Shown piece by piece: positions 1-7,928 of a DNA stretch of 38,826 nucleotides. Numbering within the stretch: position 1 is the stretch's first letter; the number at the start of each line of letters is the position of its first letter. The DNA is from Bacteroidales bacterium (GTDB lineage Bacteria > Bacteroidota > Bacteroidia > Bacteroidales > UBA932). The notes under the pieces were generated by a model, which did no database searches, was not told the DNA's origin, and saw nothing but the letters and a program-made list of their open reading frames with translations. The stretch is taken from positions 1 through 38,826 of the forward strand of contig JAGBHM010000030.1 of the NCBI GenBank assembly GCA_017935505.1, in the 5' to 3' direction. Position numbers and translations under genes: made by a program.

Positions 1-32
1 CATTCCTGAATATGCTGCTTGTCTTTCATCAT
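1..32 (-). CDS. 5' end of an unidentified gene leaving the window
   Basis: Ten codons are visible, reading leftward from tandem ATG codons at 32 and 29 (MMKDKQHIQE). They lie just downstream of a strong consensus promoter on the same strand (70-100), which is the main reason for calling a gene here. Too little protein is present to assign a family. The frame is also open upstream of the ATGs, but the promoter position excludes a much earlier start. No Shine-Dalgarno sequence is seen, as is usual in this phylum. Confidence 0.45.
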   Translation of the reverse strand, partial: MMKDKQHIQE

Positions 33-69
33 TTCAATCAACTCATCCCGTCCTAACCGAACGGGAGCG

Positions 70-100
70 CAAAGGTACAAACTTTTTCTCCACTTCCAAA
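70..100 (-). promoter_or_regulatory. Consensus Bacteroidetes promoter (-33 TTTG, -7 TACCTTTG)
   Basis: On the minus strand TTTG (97-100) is followed after exactly 19 bp by TACCTTTG (70-77), matching the primary sigma factor consensus of Bacteroidetes. Transcription would start near 63-66 and run leftward out of the window. The predicted leader contains a short hairpin (CCCGT at 47-51 pairing with ACGGG at 61-65). Confidence 0.75.
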
Positions 101-300
101 TTTTATTGCAAAAATTTTTACCTTTTTTTGTCAATTTTTTTACCCAAATACCACAAAACACTGAAAGTCAGCAATGCCGCAAATAAACATTTTTTTTAAT
201 TTTTTTTATCATTTTTCACTACACCAACAGAGATTCAATATTTTTTTGAAATTTAGTGTCAAGTAGCATTAGTGTATTACCATTTTTTTACAAAAAATCA
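101..300. other. AT-rich non-coding spacer
   Basis: About 200 bp separating the leftward promoter at 70-100 from the rightward operon. It is dominated by T and A tracts (for example 102-140 and 190-210). I see no plausible coding frame, no RNA gene and no clear hairpin. It probably serves as upstream promoter DNA for the operon that begins at 351. Confidence 0.5.
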
Positions 301-308
301 TATCTTTG
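301..308 (+). promoter_or_regulatory. -7 box for the GT2-pyrC-EamA operon
   Basis: TATCTTTG fits TAnnTTTG exactly and lies 42 bp ahead of the ATG at 351. No good TTTG is present at the -33 position. The TTG inside this box opens the same frame as the gene, but it is promoter rather than a start codon, which decides the choice of the ATG at 351. Confidence 0.6.
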
Positions 309-350
309 AAAGATATTTCAACTATATATGACCAGCAATCAGTAACAGCT

Positions 351-1076
351 ATGTCGAAGAAGATTATAATAATACCCACTTACAACGAGAAAGAGAATAT
401 CGAGAAGATTATCCGCAAGGTTTTTTCACTAGAAGGAGATTATCATATACTTATTATAGATGACGGCTCACCCGACGGTACCGCTGCAATTGTAAAGAAT
501 CTGCAGGAAGAGTTCCCAGACAGGCTGTTTATTGTAGAACGCAAAGGCAAGCTTGGACTTGGAACAGCATATATTGCCGGTTTCAAATGGTCTCTTGAAC
601 ATGATTACGATTATATATTTGAGATGGATGCCGATTTCTCCCATAATCCGGATGATCTGCACAAACTATACGAAGCATGCGCGGAGGATGGTGCAGACCT
701 TGCCATCGGTTCGAGATATTGCAATGGAATCAGTGTTGTGAATTGGCCTATAGGCAGGGTGATCATGTCCTACTACGCCTCTACATATGTAAGGACTGTA
801 CTTGGAATGAAGATATTTGACTGCACAGCAGGTTTCAAGTGCTACACAAAACGGGTATTGCAGAAGATTGATCTGGACAATATACAGATGAACGGTTACG
901 GATTCCAGATTGAGATGAAATATACTACATACAAACTTGGTTTTAAGATCAAGGAGGTTCCGATAATCTTCATAAACAGGACAGAAGGTACTTCAAAGAT
1001 GAGCTCCGGCATATTCGGAGAGGCATTCTGGGGAGTAATAAAGATGAGATTCCGCACTATCAAACCTCGTAAATAG
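351..1076 (+). CDS. Polyprenol-phosphate mannosyltransferase-like GT2 glycosyltransferase
   Basis: A 241-residue family 2 glycosyltransferase of the dolichyl/polyprenyl-phosphate mannose synthase type. Such enzymes move a sugar, usually mannose from GDP-mannose, onto a lipid phosphate at the inner face of the cytoplasmic membrane. The N-terminal nucleotide-binding region (IIIPTYNEKENI, residues 5-17), the Asp pair at 37-38 and the DAD metal motif at 93-95 are all present. It ends without C-terminal membrane helices, so it is the short soluble-domain form. The frame is open up to a TTG at 306, but that TTG is part of the -7 promoter box, so I place the start at the ATG at 351. It is the first gene of an operon; pyrC follows after 10 bp. 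The sugar specificity is inferred from the family only. Confidence 0.85.
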   Translation: MSKKIIIIPTYNEKENIEKIIRKVFSLEGDYHILIIDDGSPDGTAAIVKNLQEEFPDRLFIVERKGKLGLGTAYIAGFKWSLEHDYDYIFEMDADFSHNPDDLHKLYEACAEDGADLAIGSRYCNGISVVNWPIGRVIMSYYASTYVRTVLGMKIFDCTAGFKCYTKRVLQKIDLDNIQMNGYGFQIEMKYTTYKLGFKIKEVPIIFINRTEGTSKMSSGIFGEAFWGVIKMRFRTIKPRK

Positions 1077-1086
1077 GGCATTTGAA

Positions 1087-2472
1087 ATGAAAAGACTTAT
1101 CAAAAACGGCATAATAGTAAATGAGGGCTCCTCATCACTGGGAAGCATTTTAATAGAGGGAGAAAGAATTGGAAAAATCATATTGTCGGAGAAATATGAC
1201 AATATGGAGTCGTACAATAAATATATAGAGGAGCTGGAGAGCAGTGTTCCTTGTGAAAATATCACAGATGCTGCCGGCATGCACATCATCCCGGGAGTAA
1301 TTGATGACCAGGTCCATTTCAGGGAACCGGGAAATACCCATAAGGCTACCATAGAGAGCGAGAGCAAGGCTGCAGCACTTGGCGGTGTCACCTCTTTTAT
1401 GGATATGCCAAACAACAATCCGCCTGTTACAACATTGGCGGCATTGGAGGAGAAATATAATATTGCATCCGATACCTCTTTTGCAAACTACTCATTCTAT
1501 CTCGGAGCTACAAATGAAAATTTAGAGGAGATAAAGGGCATCAACCCTGCAAATGTATGCGGTCTGAAGGTATTCATGGGCTCTTCTACCGGAAACATGC
1601 TCGTAAATGATGAAGATATGTTGAATAGTATCTTCAGGGAGTCGCCGGTACTCATTGCAACCCATTGTGAGGATGAGCAGACCATCAGGGAGAACCTCGA
1701 AAAGAGCAAAACCAAATATGGAGATGAGATACCTTTTGAGGAACATCCCCAAATAAGAAACCGCGAAGCATGTGTAAAATGCTCCAAAAAAGCTATGGAG
1801 CTTGCTGTAAAGAATTCATCGAACCTCCACATACTTCACATCAGCACAGCCGAAGAGCTTGAGATGCTTAGAGAGGCTAGAAAATCCAATCCGAATATAA
1901 GTGGAGAGGTATGTGTCCATTACATGTGGTTCAACAGGAAGGATTATGCAAAATATGGTTCAAAAGTAAAATGCAACCCTGCCATAAAGGAGGAATCCGA
2001 CATGCTGGCAATACGCAAGGCAGTGAAGGAGGGTCTTATAAAAGTTGTTGCAACAGACCATGCACCACACCTGAAAGAGGAGAAGGCTCAGCCATATCTC
2101 TCTGCACCAAGTGGCCTGCCACTGGTACAACACTCGCTGCAGGTGATGCTTGAACTCTGCAAAAAAGGCATCTTCACAATTGAGGAGGTTGTCGACAGAA
2201 TGAGCCATTCTCCTGGAGAGCTCTTCAAAATTAAAGAAAGGGGATACCTAAGAGAGGGTTATTTTGCAGATATTGTTGTAATTAATACTAATAAACCAGA
2301 CACTTGCAGCACTTTGCATCCTGCATACAAATGTGGCTGGAGTCCATTTGAAGGGTATACATTCTCGTGCTCCGTACTACATACCTTTATAAATGGCACG
2401 CAGGTGGTAAATAATGGAAAACTCACAGGCAACCGAAACAGTATGAGGCTGAACTTCAACAGAAAACAGTAG
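1087..2472 (+). CDS. pyrC: Dihydroorotase
   Basis: A 461-residue amidohydrolase that closes carbamoyl aspartate to dihydroorotate in pyrimidine synthesis. Visible active-site landmarks are the metal motif at the end of the first strand (DDQVHFRE, residues 73-80), the lysine expected to be carbamylated (K161 in GLKVFMGSS), H193 (ATHCED), H248/H251 (HILHIS) and the D324-H325-A-P-H328 motif. The substrate-binding FRE and the PNNNPP segment are also intact. In the usual HxH motif the first histidine is Gln75; as I recall, this is shared by the Bacteroidetes branch of dihydroorotases, so it is not taken as loss of function. It lies between the GT2 gene (10 bp) and the EamA gene (19 bp), with no separate promoter seen. 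An insertion at about residues 38-60 makes it slightly long for the family. Confidence 0.9.
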   Translation: MKRLIKNGIIVNEGSSSLGSILIEGERIGKIILSEKYDNMESYNKYIEELESSVPCENITDAAGMHIIPGVIDDQVHFREPGNTHKATIESESKAAALGGVTSFMDMPNNNPPVTTLAALEEKYNIASDTSFANYSFYLGATNENLEEIKGINPANVCGLKVFMGSSTGNMLVNDEDMLNSIFRESPVLIATHCEDEQTIRENLEKSKTKYGDEIPFEEHPQIRNREACVKCSKKAMELAVKNSSNLHILHISTAEELEMLREARKSNPNISGEVCVHYMWFNRKDYAKYGSKVKCNPAIKEESDMLAIRKAVKEGLIKVVATDHAPHLKEEKAQPYLSAPSGLPLVQHSLQVMLELCKKGIFTIEEVVDRMSHSPGELFKIKERGYLREGYFADIVVINTNKPDTCSTLHPAYKCGWSPFEGYTFSCSVLHTFINGTQVVNNGKLTGNRNSMRLNFNRKQ

Positions 2473-2491
2473 TATTAAAACTGGAATTCCT

Positions 2492-3391
2492 ATGCAATCA
2501 AACCATAACACACTTGCATATTTGGCCGCAATTTCTGCAGTATTCTTCTGGGGATTTTCATTTGTCTGGTCCAACGTATTGCTGATAAATAATATACCGG
2601 TATTTACATTTCTATTTATCAGGCTCGCCATAGCCGGCATACTACTTACAATATTCTCCAAATGCATCAAAAAACTGCAGAAGGTGGAAGCCAAGGATAT
2701 GCTCTGGATGGGGCTTATGGCCTTTTGTGAACCATTTGTCTATTTTTTGGGCGAGACATTCGGCATGAAGGCTACAGGCTCTGCAGTAATCACCTCTGTA
2801 GTGATAGCAACAATTCCCATCTTCTGCCTCATCATGGAGAAAATCATATGGCACATACCTTTCAATATATATAAAGTAACCGGCATTCTGCTAACACTGC
2901 CGGGAATTGGACTTGTTGTCTTCCAGGAGGGAGCCCTGAACGTTGAACATGTGTATGGAATAGCACTGCTCTTTATGGCGGTAATCTCCTCAATTGCCTA
3001 CTCTACGACTGTAAAAAAATTGTCTGCAAAATACAATGCCATTACAATTACCACATACCAGTTTGTCATAGGTTCGCTATTTTTCTTGCCATTCTTCCTT
3101 CTATATGGCCTCGACGGACTCACTCCCAATTTTTTCTCATTCAAGATACTCTCCACAATAATTACACTTGCTCTCTTCTGCTCATGTGTTTCATTTGTAT
3201 TCTGGGTACATGCTATAGGAAAGTTGGGTATAACACGTACAAATATCTTCTCAGCGCTTATTCCGGCTGTATCGGCTGTTGGTGCCTTCATGCTTGGACA
3301 AGAAGAGCTGACCATAATTAAAGTTGCAGGCGTTGCAATTGTAATTATAGGTGTTATTATGGCCCAGAAGGAGAGCAAGAGACTCAATTAG
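2492..3391 (+). CDS. EamA/DMT family inner-membrane transporter
   Basis: A 299-residue, very hydrophobic protein with about ten predicted membrane helices arranged as two EamA repeats, the architecture of drug/metabolite transporters (RhaT/YdcZ type). The first repeat opens with FFWGFSFVWSNVLL, typical of the family. The second repeat begins near residue 150 and ends with a short basic tail (QKESKRLN). The substrate cannot be read from sequence; relatives export amino acids, nucleosides or drugs. It is the last gene of the operon and converges on tex with only 4 bp between the two stop codons and no clear terminator hairpin, so the two 3' transcript ends probably overlap. Confidence 0.85.
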   Translation: MQSNHNTLAYLAAISAVFFWGFSFVWSNVLLINNIPVFTFLFIRLAIAGILLTIFSKCIKKLQKVEAKDMLWMGLMAFCEPFVYFLGETFGMKATGSAVITSVVIATIPIFCLIMEKIIWHIPFNIYKVTGILLTLPGIGLVVFQEGALNVEHVYGIALLFMAVISSIAYSTTVKKLSAKYNAITITTYQFVIGSLFFLPFFLLYGLDGLTPNFFSFKILSTIITLALFCSCVSFVFWVHAIGKLGITRTNIFSALIPAVSAVGAFMLGQEELTIIKVAGVAIVIIGVIMAQKESKRLN

Positions 3392-3395
3392 CCGG

Positions 3396-5537
3396 CTACT
3401 TGAGCAGCTTCAGCTGTATTCTGTTTCTTTTTACATCAACCTCCAGCACCCTTACCTGCACATGCTGGTGCAATTTTACCACCTCTGCCGGATTGGAGAT
3501 GAACCTGTCGGCCATATTGGAGACATGTATAAGGCCATTCTGCTTTATACCCACATCTACAAATGCTCCAAAATTGGTAATATTTGTGATTATTCCAGGC
3601 AGCTCCATACCCGGTTTGACATCCTCTATCGAGTGGATTTCATTTGAGAATTCCAGAACTTTTATGCCAGAGCGTGGGTCGCGGCCAGGCTTTGCCAACT
3701 CCTGGATGATATCATTCAATGTAGGCAAACCAACCTGATCATCAACAAAGGAGCTGATATCTATCGAATCTATTTTCTCTTTATTTCCGACAAGTTCTCC
3801 GAGCGGGAGATTAACAGATGCAGCCATTTTCGACACAAGTTCATACCTTTCGGGGTGTACAGCCGAATTGTCAAGAGGATTCTCAGCTCCAGGTATCCTC
3901 AAAAAACCTGCAGCCTGTTCATACACCTTCTCTCCCAGCCTCTTCACTTTAAGCAGCTGGGCGCGGGAGGTAAAGGCTCCGTTATTGGTTCTGTAATCAA
4001 CAATATTTTGGGCGAGAGCCGGTCCTATACCGGAAATATATGAAAGCAGATGTTTGCTGGCAGTATTCAGATTTACACCTACACTATTCACACAACTCAC
4101 CACCACATCATCGAGTTTCTCCTTTAGCAGACTCTGATCTACATCGTGCTGGTACTGGCCTATGCCCAGAGATTTGGGATCGATCTTCACCAGCTCAGCG
4201 AGAGGATCCATCAGACGGCGTCCTATAGATACTGCCCCTCTTACTGTAACATCATACTGCGGAAACTCCTCCCTTGCAACAGGTGATGCAGAGTAGATTG
4301 ACGCACCATCCTCACTTACGGAGTAGACTTTCACTGCATGAGGGAAAGACAATCTCTTGATAAAAGCCTCTGTCTCCCTGCTTGCTGTTCCGTTTCCTAT
4401 GGCAATAACCTCAATTTTATAGGACTCCACCATATTTGAGATCTTTTTCATTGCCATAATCTTCTCATTTGCAGGAGGATGAGGATAAATTGTATCATTA
4501 TGAAGCAAAGCTCCCTGCTCATCGAGACAAACCACTTTACAGCCGGTTCTAAAACCAGGGTCAATGGCCAAGGTCCTCTTTTGGCCTACAGGAGGTGCCA
4601 ACAAAAGTTGTCTGAGATTCTCTCCAAACACCTTCACCGACTCAAGATCAGCCCTCTCTTTGGCAATCTTCACAGCCTCATTCTCAATGGAAGGATGAAG
4701 CAGCCTCTTATAGGCATCACCAACAGCATCCTCCAGCTGCTCATAGAGCTGGAAAGAACTGCATTTCTGGCCTTTATAGAAAAGCCTGTTTATAATTTTT
4801 ATTGGAATAGTTTCATCTACAGATACTTTAACCGACAGGCACCCCTCTTCTGCTCCTCTAAGAACCGCCAGCACCCTATGTGCAGGCATACGGGAAATAT
4901 CCTCCGAAAAGTCGAAATAATTCTGGAACTTCTCAGCCTCCTCCTCATCGGCCCCCTTTGCAATTTTTGAACAGATACGTCCGCTCTTCACATAAAATGA
5001 GCGCAGTTCCTGCCTTATCTCCTGCCTCTCTGCCAAATTCTCTGCAATAATATCCTTTGCCCCCTGCAGAGCCTCTTCAACATCCTTTACCTTCTCATTG
5101 ACAAATGATTTCACATACTCAGAAAACCTGTCGACCTGCAATGTCATCATCTTTGCTGCCAACGGTTCAAGCCCCTTCTCCTTTGCCATTGATGCCCTTG
5201 TCCTGCGCTTAGGCCTATAAGGAAGATACAAATCCTCCAACGTCTGCAGCTCCACTGCCTGTTTTATAGCCTTTTCCAGCTGGGGATCCAGTTTTCCCTG
5301 CTCTTCTATGCTGGCCAATACAGCGGTTTTTCTCTTGTCAAGTTCCAGAAATTTCTGATAATGGAAACGTATCTCCGCAACTTGCACCTCATCCAGCGCT
5401 CCTGTCCTCTCCTTTCTGTAGCGGCTTATGAAGGGCACTGTTGCCCCCTCCTCAAAAAGTTCTATACAATGCTCAACCTGCCAATCTTTTACATCAAGAC
5501 GGCCGGCAATGGTATTTATATATAATTTTTCCAACAT
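3396..5537 (-). CDS. tex: Tex-family S1 RNA-binding transcription accessory protein
   Basis: A 713-residue protein of the Tex/YhgF family, a nucleic-acid-binding factor that acts with transcription complexes in the cytoplasm. Features in order are the Tex N-terminal helical region (EEGATVPFISRYRKERTG, near residues 29-46), a YqgF/RNase H-like domain starting at LAIDPGFRTG (about 323-332), a helix-hairpin-helix segment (ISGIGPALAQNIVDYR) and a C-terminal S1 domain (ITNFGAFVDVG to the end). The length is normal for the family. The frame stays open to a TTG at 5567 inside the end of the ClC gene, but the ATG at 5537 (MLEKLYIN) matches the family N-terminus. It lies 26 bp after the ClC gene and is probably co-transcribed with it. 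Confidence 0.92.
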   Translation of the reverse strand: MLEKLYINTIAGRLDVKDWQVEHCIELFEEGATVPFISRYRKERTGALDEVQVAEIRFHYQKFLELDKRKTAVLASIEEQGKLDPQLEKAIKQAVELQTLEDLYLPYRPKRRTRASMAKEKGLEPLAAKMMTLQVDRFSEYVKSFVNEKVKDVEEALQGAKDIIAENLAERQEIRQELRSFYVKSGRICSKIAKGADEEEAEKFQNYFDFSEDISRMPAHRVLAVLRGAEEGCLSVKVSVDETIPIKIINRLFYKGQKCSSFQLYEQLEDAVGDAYKRLLHPSIENEAVKIAKERADLESVKVFGENLRQLLLAPPVGQKRTLAIDPGFRTGCKVVCLDEQGALLHNDTIYPHPPANEKIMAMKKISNMVESYKIEVIAIGNGTASRETEAFIKRLSFPHAVKVYSVSEDGASIYSASPVAREEFPQYDVTVRGAVSIGRRLMDPLAELVKIDPKSLGIGQYQHDVDQSLLKEKLDDVVVSCVNSVGVNLNTASKHLLSYISGIGPALAQNIVDYRTNNGAFTSRAQLLKVKRLGEKVYEQAAGFLRIPGAENPLDNSAVHPERYELVSKMAASVNLPLGELVGNKEKIDSIDISSFVDDQVGLPTLNDIIQELAKPGRDPRSGIKVLEFSNEIHSIEDVKPGMELPGIITNITNFGAFVDVGIKQNGLIHVSNMADRFISNPAEVVKLHQHVQVRVLEVDVKRNRIQLKLLK

Positions 5538-5563
5538 ATATCGGCTTTCAATGGTGTATAACG

Positions 5564-7342
5564 TCAATCATGGGAAACTTGCTGAAGCTGCTCTCTGTAT
5601 GCAGAGAAGATCTTGGATTTTGAGACAAAGCCCAAATATGTCATATCCTCTTCAACCACCGGCAGATTCCATGCGCCAGTATATTCAAACTTGTTCATCA
5701 CACTCTCCATACTCTCGCCATGATATACAAAATCAGGAGCCTGCTTCATATAAGTATATACATAGGTGCTGTCATATTTTGATGTATCGAACATCACCTC
5801 CCTCACATCATCGAGCTGCAATATGCCCTGTACAACATTTTTATCGTCAACAACAGGGTAGAGATTGCGTTTGGAATGGGCAATCACCTGCACCAATTCC
5901 CTCAAACTGAACTCCAGACCAACCTTTGAAAAATCGGTTTCAATCAGATCATCTGTTTTGAGCAGAGTGAGGACAGCCTGATCCGAATCATGTGTAAGCA
6001 GGGCACCCTCCTTGGCAATACGCTTTGTATATATGGAGTATGGTTCAAAAAGACGTATTGTGGCAAATGAGACTGCAGATGTAATGATAAGAGGCATAAG
6101 AAGTGAGTAGCCTCCTGTAATCTCCGCTATGAGGAATATTGCAGTCATTGGTGCCTGCATGACGCCTGACATGAGGCCTGCCATACCGACCAGAACGAAA
6201 TTTGTCTCAGGCAGATCAACCAGCCCCGAAAGGTTCAGTGTACGGGAGACAACAAATCCCAGAATACCACCCATAAAGAGTGTAGGACCGAATGTTCCTC
6301 CAACACCACCTCCAGCATTTGTAAATGACATTGAAAATACCTTGAAGAGAAATACTGCAAAAAAGAAGAGCGGTACAATCCAAGGCTTTATAATCAATTT
6401 TTCAAAGAATGATGTACCGACAGCCTCCGCAGGATGGTTGTTGAGCAGATTTGTCAAAACATCATAACCCTCACCATAAAGAGGTGGAAATATAAATATG
6501 AATATGCCCAATGAGACTGCAGATATCGCCCATCTGCGATATGGATTGAGTATAGATTTGATCTTATCTTCGAGATGCAGTGTCATTCTTGTGAAATAGA
6601 GCGATCCAAAGCCGCAGATGATGCCGAACAATACATAATATGGGAAATTTCCTATTGCAAATTTTGTGATTGTATTTGGGAATGCCACGGTTTCACCAAG
6701 AAACAGATATGAAACGGTTGTGGCAGTCATTGCCGAAATTACAAAAGGCAATATTGATGTCATGGACATATTGAAGAGCAATATTTCCAATGTAAAGAGC
6801 ACACCTGCCAGAGGAGCTTTGAATATTCCTGCAACAGCACCGGCAGCACCACATCCCAGAAGGATGGTCATATTCTTATAGGAAAGCCCCATGAAACGGG
6901 CCACATTGGAGCCTATTGCAGCACCTGTATAGACAATTGGAGCCTCCGCTCCCACCGAACCTCCGAAACCGATTGTTGCAGAACTTGCAACGAGCGATGA
7001 CCACATATTGTGACTCTTTATCTTTGACTCATTTTTTGATACTGCGAGCAACACTTTGGTTACACCGTGTCCTATATTGTCCTTTATCACATATTTTACA
7101 AAAAGCAAGGCCATGAGCATTCCAAGGCCAGGATAGATGAGATAGAGGAAACTGTCGGCCGGGGTATTGAACCAGCCAGTGAGTATCCATTGGAAGAAAT
7201 GGATCATCTGTTTGAGAAATACTGCCGCAAAGCCGCTGCCCAATCCCACAATTATAGCCAGGATAAGCAACAGCTTGCTCTCTCCCAGCCGCGAAGCATA
7301 TTGTTTTATTCTGTGGAGAATGTCCAAAAATATACCGTACAT
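5564..7342 (-). CDS. ClC-family chloride channel or H+/Cl- antiporter with CBS domains
   Basis: A 592-residue membrane protein. The helices span roughly residues 20-430, followed by two CBS domains that likely sense nucleotides. The selectivity-filter regions are recognisable: GHGV at 91-94 (the GSGIP position), GSVGAEAPI with the gating glutamate E133, and GGVGGTFGPTLFMG near the second half. Retention of the gating glutamate fits either channel or antiporter, and I cannot separate the two. The frame is open upstream to 7438, but that stretch runs through the terminator hairpin of the preceding gene, so the ATG at 7342 (MYGIFLDIL) is the better start. A possible -7 box (TATATTCG) sits 20 bp upstream. 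tex follows 26 bp downstream. Confidence 0.88.
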   Translation of the reverse strand: MYGIFLDILHRIKQYASRLGESKLLLILAIIVGLGSGFAAVFLKQMIHFFQWILTGWFNTPADSFLYLIYPGLGMLMALLFVKYVIKDNIGHGVTKVLLAVSKNESKIKSHNMWSSLVASSATIGFGGSVGAEAPIVYTGAAIGSNVARFMGLSYKNMTILLGCGAAGAVAGIFKAPLAGVLFTLEILLFNMSMTSILPFVISAMTATTVSYLFLGETVAFPNTITKFAIGNFPYYVLFGIICGFGSLYFTRMTLHLEDKIKSILNPYRRWAISAVSLGIFIFIFPPLYGEGYDVLTNLLNNHPAEAVGTSFFEKLIIKPWIVPLFFFAVFLFKVFSMSFTNAGGGVGGTFGPTLFMGGILGFVVSRTLNLSGLVDLPETNFVLVGMAGLMSGVMQAPMTAIFLIAEITGGYSLLMPLIITSAVSFATIRLFEPYSIYTKRIAKEGALLTHDSDQAVLTLLKTDDLIETDFSKVGLEFSLRELVQVIAHSKRNLYPVVDDKNVVQGILQLDDVREVMFDTSKYDSTYVYTYMKQAPDFVYHGESMESVMNKFEYTGAWNLPVVEEDMTYLGFVSKSKIFSAYREQLQQVSHD

Positions 7343-7362
7343 CAGTTCAAGTTTAGAATATG

Positions 7363-7370
7363 CGAATATA
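7363..7370 (-). promoter_or_regulatory. Possible -7 box for the ClC-tex pair
   Basis: TATATTCG on the minus strand differs from TAnnTTTG at one base and is identical to the -7 box of the tlpA-susC-susD promoter at 35352-35359. It lies 20 bp before the ClC ATG and downstream of a terminator hairpin, so a new promoter is expected here. No -33 TTTG is found at 19 bp. Confidence 0.4.
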
Positions 7371-7404
7371 GCAAATATTTCAATTGGATTTCTTTGGAGT
7401 GAAA

Positions 7405-7436
7405 TAAAAAAAGACGGCTGCAATATGCAACCGTCC
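7405..7436 (-). terminator. Intrinsic terminator after the acidic-tailed protein gene
   Basis: On the minus strand GACGGTTGCA and TGCAGCCGTC (7413-7435 with a 3-base loop, one mismatch) form a hairpin followed at once by seven T residues. It stands 24 bp after the stop codon at 7460 and separates that gene from the ClC gene. Confidence 0.8.
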
Positions 7437-7459
7437 ATTATCTCAAATTTGAAAATTCA

Positions 7460-7861
7460 CTATTCATCTCCATCCTCATCAGATCCGAACGCTCCGCCAC
7501 CATCATTGTCAGGGAATGTACCATCGCCACCGCCCTCTTCTCCGTCTACTGCAGCATCATCTCCAAACAGGCCATTTTCAACATCATCATAATCATCAAT
7601 CTTGACATCTATCTTTATAAGGTATATTGCATCCGGAATCTCAAGTGATATTGCATAGAAGAAAGATCCGTCGGGTTTGTCAACTTTAAAGATATCGCCC
7701 ATATAATCTGCATATCCCTTCGGGTACTTCTCTTTAAAGGCTGCCGCCAACTCTGGGGACATATTGGCATAGCTTACAACAGCTCTCTTCTTCTGCTGCC
7801 TTGCTGCGATTCTGCTGGTTTTTACGGTACCAGCTTCAGATGTATTATTGTTTTTCTCCAT
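7460..7861 (-). CDS. Uncharacterised protein with a basic N-terminus and acidic Gly/Asp tail
   Basis: A 133-residue protein that I do not recognise as a named family. Residues 1-28 are polar and basic (RIAARQQKKRAVVS). Residues 33-85 form a compact region (MSPELAAAFKEKYPKGYADYM, then DKPDGSFFYAISLEIPD and a YLIKIDVKID strand). The last 45 residues are low complexity, rich in Asp, Glu and Gly. There is no signal peptide or membrane helix, so it is probably cytoplasmic. It follows ygiQ after 67 bp and is closed by a terminator at 7405-7436. The composition (positive head, negative tail) resembles small nucleic-acid- or ribosome-associated proteins, but that is only an impression. Confidence 0.75.
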   Translation of the reverse strand: MEKNNNTSEAGTVKTSRIAARQQKKRAVVSYANMSPELAAAFKEKYPKGYADYMGDIFKVDKPDGSFFYAISLEIPDAIYLIKIDVKIDDYDDVENGLFGDDAAVDGEEGGGDGTFPDNDGGGAFGSDEDGDE

Positions 7862-7928
7862 AAATGCTTAGGTAAATGTTTACGGGTACAATTATAATGC
7901 AATTTTTTTAATTACGGCTCATTTTTTT

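Noticed and set aside
4479..4970. Open frame of 163 codons on the plus strand
   Set aside because: It lies entirely antisense to tex, has no recognisable domain and no promoter, and is a by-product of the coding strand's codon pattern.
5537..5567. Longer Tex N-terminus starting at TTG 5567 and overlapping the ClC gene
   Set aside because: The ATG at 5537 gives the family-conserved N-terminus, and the ten extra residues have no support.
7343..7438. Longer ClC N-terminus of 32 residues
   Set aside because: It would translate through the terminator hairpin of the preceding gene and has no similarity to ClC N-termini.
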